A stretch of 64,000 nucleotides of DNA from Promineifilum sp. (GTDB lineage: Bacteria; Chloroflexota; Anaerolineae; Promineifilales; Promineifilaceae): contig JACKBY010000008.1 in assembly GCA_020634335.1 (NCBI GenBank), positions 62,001 through 126,000 on the forward strand, read 5' to 3'. A program made the translations under genes and the position numbers. The notes beneath the pieces were generated by a model. The model saw only the letters and a program-made list of their open reading frames with translations, was not told where the DNA came from and did not search any database. Shown piece after piece: positions 60,163 through 64,000 of this stretch. Position 1 is the first letter of the stretch. Each line of letters begins with the position of its first letter.

Positions 60163-61848
60163 TCAGTCAGTCGCACAGGACTTGTTCAGGAACCGGCACT
60201 CTTCTTCATAGTTGGAGAAGGCATGGCGGGGCCTGGTCCATTCTGTGGTTGAAACCTCACCCGTATCCGGGTTGGTCACTTCGTAGTGCAAGATCAACTC
60301 TTTCAGATTTGGCTGAACCTCGACTATTTCCAGCTTGGCCACCGGATCGGGCATCGCATCGCTGGTGAAGAAATTGCTAAAGCGGCGCGTACCGTTTTCC
60401 AGCACATCGACCTTGCATGCTTCCCACTGCGTATTGCCGGTGAGTGTACAACTTTGCTGGAACATGGCACTTTGGAACAGCTCCAGACCACGTGTCAAGA
60501 AGGGGTTGCCGTCAACGACCTGGCCGGGCGAGTATGTTCCGGGAGTCATGTGTTCAAAGGGAATGCCCTTCAGACCGCCGGGGCCTTCTTCGGGCAGGAG
60601 CTGAATGCTGACCTCACGGTCGGGCGAAGACTGCACTCGAAACTCCGGCGAACCCATCCAGTTGGAGACGAGCATAAGGGTGATGAAGAGCATGGCGACC
60701 GTCAGGCCGACGCGACGGTCGGCATAGCGGCGGCTCTTGCCCACCTCGATGTAGGGCATGACGATGAAGGCCACCAGCAGGAGCGGGATAAAGCCGACGA
60801 CCAGGGTCTTGTCGGCCAGCTTCAGCCAGCCCTGCGACCACGATAGATACCACGGGGCGACGACGTGGAGGGGCGTCACCACCGGGTCGGCGTGGGTCTC
60901 CAACGGCGCGTCCCACAGCCAGAGCGAGCCGGCCACCAGGAAAAGCGTCGCCAGCGCCGTCCACATCAATTCACTGGTCAGGATGTCGGGCGTGAAATAG
61001 GTGCGCTCGTCGCGCGGCACGCGCTTGGCCGTATCCTCGCCAACCTGCTCGCGGCCGGGGGGCAGCGAGATGCCGTATAACACGACCTTGTAATAGTGGA
61101 CAAAGAAGAAGATGCCAGCCAGCAGCGGCAGCAGGAGAACGTGGAGCAGGTACCAGCGCAAGAGGCCGTCGGCTCCCAGCGCGGGGCCGCCTTGCAACAC
61201 GAGCAAAACGGTGTCGTTGACGATGGGCGGAGCCGGCGCGGCCGCCCCACCGCTGATGAAGACCGTCAGCGCCCAGTAGGCCAACTGGTCCCAGGGCAAC
61301 AAATAGCCGCTGAAGCTCAGGAAGATGGTAAACAGCAGCAGCAAGACGCCCGTGGCCCAGGTAAACTGTCGCGGCTTCTTATAGCTTCCGGTGACAAATG
61401 TTCTGAGCATGTGCAAGGCAACCACCAGTACCATTACCTCGGCGCCCAGCCGGTGCATATTACGGAACAACTGCCCGAGAGGTACGTTGCCCAGGATGTT
61501 CCACATGTTGCCGTAGGCCGCCAGCGGGCTGGGGGTATAGAAGACCATCAGGATGAGGCCCGTAATGGTTTCCCAGACCAGCATAAAGGTTGCCAGCCAG
61601 CCGAGGCGGAACGTCGGGTAGATGTGGGTGACGCCGGTGTGGTAGAAGCTGGGCCGGATGTGGAGCCAGAAACCGTCGGCATGTGGTCGCAAGCGGGGAT
61701 TGGGCCGGCGCGGCTCATCGCCGCGCAATGCCGCTCGAATATCGTTGATGTTCATGCCGGCGGTGAGACGCTCGACTACCTCATCAGCTTTCGTGACGAC
61801 GGCCTGCTTGATCCCCATCTCGCGGACTTGTTCGACGAATGTAGCCAT
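60163..61848 (-). CDS. Cytochrome b of a bc-type complex with C-terminal extension
   Basis: The 561-residue membrane protein carries the four-helix haem bundle with two His pairs (FRNMHRLGAEVMVLVVALH and YLLHVLLLPLLAGIFFFVH). A subunit IV-like part follows, with APWYLSW where plant-type complexes have PEWY. Both parts are in one chain, as in bc1. After the last helix (about residue 410) comes a soluble extension of 150 residues with four Cys (QSCTLTG, EACKVD, ECRFLNKSC) that I do not recognise from bc1 or b6f enzymes. It oxidises quinol and passes electrons to the Rieske protein. It lies 89 nt after the Rieske gene and 79 nt before cytochrome c. Confidence 0.92.
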   Translation of the reverse strand: MATFVEQVREMGIKQAVVTKADEVVERLTAGMNINDIRAALRGDEPRRPNPRLRPHADGFWLHIRPSFYHTGVTHIYPTFRLGWLATFMLVWETITGLILMVFYTPSPLAAYGNMWNILGNVPLGQLFRNMHRLGAEVMVLVVALHMLRTFVTGSYKKPRQFTWATGVLLLLFTIFLSFSGYLLPWDQLAYWALTVFISGGAAAPAPPIVNDTVLLVLQGGPALGADGLLRWYLLHVLLLPLLAGIFFFVHYYKVVLYGISLPPGREQVGEDTAKRVPRDERTYFTPDILTSELMWTALATLFLVAGSLWLWDAPLETHADPVVTPLHVVAPWYLSWSQGWLKLADKTLVVGFIPLLLVAFIVMPYIEVGKSRRYADRRVGLTVAMLFITLMLVSNWMGSPEFRVQSSPDREVSIQLLPEEGPGGLKGIPFEHMTPGTYSPGQVVDGNPFLTRGLELFQSAMFQQSCTLTGNTQWEACKVDVLENGTRRFSNFFTSDAMPDPVAKLEIVEVQPNLKELILHYEVTNPDTGEVSTTEWTRPRHAFSNYEEECRFLNKSCATD

Positions 61849-61937
61849 AACAACTCCTAAATAATTATGAATTACGAATCACGAATTAAAAACCAGGAAG
61901 CGAACGCGGATGGTCCTGATTATTAATTCCTAATTGA

Positions 61938-62594
61938 TTAAGGGCAGTTGCCCTGGAATTCGCACAGCAACGGCAGGGATGGGCCTTGCTTCCTGCTGCC
62001 GGTGTCCACGCGAATGAAGGCCGTACCGCTGGGCAAGGACAGCGGCTGATAGAAATCATCAGACAGACTTGCCTCAGCCAGGACCGTGGTTTCATCGTCG
62101 GCAAGGGCCTGCACCAGGAAGCGGTCGAGCGAGCGCGGCGCGGGTGACTCAACGCGCCGCCCGTCGAGGCGGTACTTCGACCCGTGGCAGGGGCACTCGA
62201 AACGGCTGTTCGTCGGCGTCCAGGCGTAAATACAACCCAGATGCGTGCACACTTTGTAGATCGCCGCAACGCCCTGGATGGGGTTTGGTTCATCAGACGC
62301 CTGATACATCAATTCGTTGGGCTGTGTGGTGTCGAGATTGACCAGCCAGAAACGTCCCTCGGCGAAGTTGATGGGCGCTGAATTTACCGGCGGCACGTCA
62401 CCCATACTCACCTTGAACGTTCCTCCAAACTCACCTTCGCGAAAACGGGGGATCAGAAACCACAGGAGCAATCCCGCGCCTTGCAAACTGACCAGGGCAA
62501 TCGATGCGCCCCAAATGTAATAGAGGAACTCGCGCCGACTGATGCCGCCGGAAGCGCTTTCCCCTGCTTCTACCGCTGCCGCTTGACTCGCCAT
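61938..62594 (-). CDS. Rieske iron-sulfur protein
   Basis: The 218-residue protein has a twin-arginine-type start (ISRREFLYY, about 18-26), one membrane helix (about 28-49) and the Rieske cluster motifs CTHLGC (Cys116, His118) and CPCHGS (Cys134, His137), with Cys121 and Cys136 for the stabilising disulfide. It takes an electron from quinol at cytochrome b and hands it to cytochrome c. It is the first gene of a three-gene operon with a promoter at 62713-62740. GGAG before the ATG supports the start. The twin-Arg motif implies export in folded form with its cluster. Confidence 0.95.
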   Translation of the reverse strand: MASQAAAVEAGESASGGISRREFLYYIWGASIALVSLQGAGLLLWFLIPRFREGEFGGTFKVSMGDVPPVNSAPINFAEGRFWLVNLDTTQPNELMYQASDEPNPIQGVAAIYKVCTHLGCIYAWTPTNSRFECPCHGSKYRLDGRRVESPAPRSLDRFLVQALADDETTVLAEASLSDDFYQPLSLPSGTAFIRVDTGSRKQGPSLPLLCEFQGNCP

Positions 62595-62689
62595 ATGGCT
62601 ACTCTCCTGCCTCTACTACGATAATGATGTCTACGCGGACCCGCTCTCTACAAAACCATGGTCTTTCGGCGACCACTCGATGATGGCAT

Positions 62690-62705
62690 TGTGATGATTA
62701 TCACG
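62690..62705. promoter_or_regulatory. CRP/FNR-like operator near the Rieske operon start
   Basis: TGTGA-N6-TCACG differs from the CRP consensus at one base and also reads as GTGAT-N4-ATCAC. It lies right at or after the predicted transcription start (near 62706), a position that suits repression by a CRP/FNR-family protein. Confidence 0.45.
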
Positions 62706-62712
62706 AGAGCGG

Positions 62713-62740
62713 ATTATAGCAAAACCATTTATACCAACAA
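62713..62740 (-). promoter_or_regulatory. Promoter of the Rieske-cytochrome operon
   Basis: On the minus strand, TTGTTG (62740-62735) and a perfect TATAAT (62718-62713) are 16 bp apart, about 120 bases before the Rieske gene. The -35 box is next to the hairpin that follows the tRNA gene. Confidence 0.55.
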
Positions 62741-62762
62741 CAGCGGGCCAACCGGCCCGTTG
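62738..62762 (-). terminator. Hairpin after tRNA-Val
   Basis: CGGGCC (62744-62749) and GGCCCG (62754-62759) form a stem that partly extends through CAAC/TTG flanks. It begins right after the 3' end of the tRNA gene and T-rich sequence follows on the minus strand, so it may trim or end the tRNA transcript. Confidence 0.45.
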
Positions 62763-62836
<74 letters not shown>

Positions 62837-62935
62837 AAAAACATGGCGCACCCGTTTCAGCCCACCACGACAGGGCAAAATTATAGCGTTTGATGAGGAA
62901 ACAGGCGAATAAACGAAAGCCTTTTTATGAACGCT

Positions 62936-63490
62936 CTAAATCTGGGGCAGGACAATGCTTTGCTGATGCTGATATTTGCCCTTGCGGTCGGCGTAGGAAA
63001 CTTCGCAAATCTCATTCGCCTGGAAGAACAACACCTGGGCAATGCCCTCGTTGGCGTAGATGCGGGCCGGCAACGGGGTCGTATTGGATATTTCGAGCGT
63101 CACATACCCCTCCCACTCCGGCTCAAAGGGCGTCACGTTGACGATGAGACCACAACGCGCATAGGTGCTCTTGCCCAGACAGATGGTGATGACATCGCGC
63201 GGGATGCGAAAGTATTCGACCGTCTGGGCCAGCACAAAGGAGTTGGGCGGGATGACACAAATATCGCCGCGGAAATCGACGAAAGACTGCGGGTTGAAAT
63301 TTTTCGGATCGACGACGGCGGAGTGGACGTTGGTAAATATTTTAAAATCGTCCTTGATGCGCACGTCGTAACCATAGGATGACAGTCCATAGGAAATCAC
63401 GCCATCGCGCACCTGACCATCGACAAAGGGCTCGATCATCCGCTTTTCCTGTGCCATACGGCGAATCCAGTGATCGGGTTTAACTGACAT
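62936..63490 (-). CDS. dcd: dCTP deaminase
   Basis: The 184-residue protein has the dCTP deaminase pattern: SYGLSSYGYDVRI (about 35-47), FVLAQTVEYFRIPRD, the catalytic-site motif GKSTYARCGLIVN and FEPEWEGYVTLEISN. It converts dCTP to dUTP, feeding thymidylate synthesis; bifunctional forms also release pyrophosphate, and I cannot tell which this is. I start at the ATG at 63490, after GGAG. A longer frame to 63616 covers the terminator of the neighbouring gene and has no homology. It is cytosolic and probably has its own promoter. Confidence 0.95.
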   Translation of the reverse strand: MSVKPDHWIRRMAQEKRMIEPFVDGQVRDGVISYGLSSYGYDVRIKDDFKIFTNVHSAVVDPKNFNPQSFVDFRGDICVIPPNSFVLAQTVEYFRIPRDVITICLGKSTYARCGLIVNVTPFEPEWEGYVTLEISNTTPLPARIYANEGIAQVLFFQANEICEVSYADRKGKYQHQQSIVLPQI

Positions 63491-63551
63491 GCAATACTCC
63501 TCGCGCTTGGCCGGAAGTCGACCGATGATGCGCAAATTGTGACTGATAGAC

Positions 63552-63606
63552 ACAAAAAACGCAAAAACGTCGGGGCGCGGAAGGGAAGCCCTCCGCGCCC
63601 CGACGT
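63552..63606 (-). terminator. Intrinsic terminator after the META-domain gene
   Basis: A 15-bp GC-rich perfect stem (63567-63581 with 63592-63606) is followed on the minus strand by T5, GCG and T6. It lies 25 bases after the stop of the META-domain gene and separates it from dcd. Confidence 0.85.
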
Positions 63607-63630
63607 CCTGGGCCATAATGGATTTCCAGG

Positions 63631-64000
63631 TTATTGGGCGGCGGTAAAGGACGTGATGAGCGCGCCGTCGGCCGTGCGCAGTTCCAGAGTATTGCCGCTG
63701 ATGCTATACGTGGCCGCCTGCGGCAACATGGTTACAAAAGCCGCTTCCTGTTCCATGATGCCCACCGGCTCGGGGCACAGCTTGCGCGTCGTGGCCGGTG
63801 GCTCGATGGTGATGTTTTGGCCGTCCAGCACATAGCTGGTCATGTAATTATTGCAGCCGGCCGAGCCGTTCAACCGGCCATCCGCGGTGAAATTGGCCGT
63901 GATGGTGGTGCCCTCCATCAGGTTGGTGACCGCCTCCGTGCCGGTGTTATACATGACGGCCGTCCAGGCCGTGCCCACCAGACCGGCCGGTTCCGTCGCC
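63631..64000 (-). CDS. META-domain (HslJ-like) protein, partial
   Basis: The frame enters from the right window edge, so the N-terminus is missing; about 122 residues are visible. LVGTAWTAVMYNTGTEAV then ITANFTADGRLNGSAGCNNYM is the META-domain core of HslJ-like secreted or lipoprotein modules, and PATTRKLCPEPVGIMEQEAAF is its second conserved segment. HslJ-type proteins sit in the envelope and are linked to stress resistance. A tandem arrangement of META domains is common in Chloroflexota-like genomes, so more domains may lie upstream. An internal GTG at 63978 is not the real start, as the homology runs past it. Confidence 0.85.
   Translation of the reverse strand, partial: ATEPAGLVGTAWTAVMYNTGTEAVTNLMEGTTITANFTADGRLNGSAGCNNYMTSYVLDGQNITIEPPATTRKLCPEPVGIMEQEAAFVTMLPQAATYSISGNTLELRTADGALITSFTAAQ

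Noticed and set aside
63491..63616. N-terminal extension of dCTP deaminase
   Set aside because: It reads through the terminator hairpin of the META-domain gene; the ATG at 63490 has a ribosome binding site and family-like length follows.

Overview
The window is GC-rich, densely coded bacterial DNA. Nothing in it fixes the species. My inference is a Chloroflexota (Anaerolineae-like) chromosome. The reasons are the two sets of CoA-dependent 2-oxoacid:ferredoxin oxidoreductase genes, a Rieske/cytochrome b/di-haem cytochrome c cluster with a fused cytochrome b, many large GT39-like membrane proteins, promoters that place transcription starts almost on start codons, and dispersed short inverted repeats. 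No phage, IS element, plasmid or CRISPR array is visible.

Region 1 (1-22.6 kb, all on the minus strand, read right to left) is one long cell-surface polysaccharide locus. It starts from a well-formed promoter (22610-22638). Genes in order of transcription: an initiating sugar-phosphate transferase; a WbpB-like dehydrogenase and a WbpD-like N-acetyltransferase; a GT4; a sulfotransferase; a WbpE-like aminotransferase; a Wzy/ligase-like membrane protein; a sulfatase-fold enzyme that lacks the formylglycine motif; a sulfotransferase; a GT4; a translationally coupled set (ATP-grasp ligase, PHP phosphoesterase, NodB-like deacetylase, GT4); a Wzz/BY-kinase; three more sulfotransferases; a GT2; and two genes for D,D-heptose phosphate synthesis (GHMP heptose-7-P kinase and a GmhA-like isomerase cut by the window edge). 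The predicted product is a sulfated polysaccharide containing a diacetamido-uronate and a heptose. No Wzx flippase is seen.

Region 2 (22.6-30 kb) diverges from the locus. Its promoter (22706-22734) is separated from the polysaccharide promoter by two inverted repeats. It drives a leader of about 294 nt with pairable GC-rich segments and two large beta-helix proteins that end in the same PKD domain plus a small module I do not recognise. Neither has a visible signal peptide. A decayed RHS/YD-repeat gene and a sixth sulfotransferase follow.

Region 3 (30-41.2 kb) is metabolism: a PLP aminotransferase and an atypical Nudix protein; pdxS; a GntR/FCD regulator; a CBS-domain protein; and two tandem 2-oxoacid:ferredoxin oxidoreductase pairs. 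The first beta subunit carries a C-terminal CBS pair.

Region 4 (41.2-55.7 kb) holds a triple-FKBP lipoprotein, four large GT39-like membrane proteins (three with repeated extracytoplasmic beta domains), a secreted GSDH-type sugar dehydrogenase, a secreted hypothetical and an NAD-dependent epimerase.

Region 5 (55.7-64 kb) holds an MFS transporter, two small unknowns from overlapping divergent promoters, a membrane zinc-ribbon protein, the Rieske/cytochrome b/cytochrome c operon with a CRP-like site at its promoter, tRNA-Val(UAC), dCTP deaminase and a partial META-domain gene.
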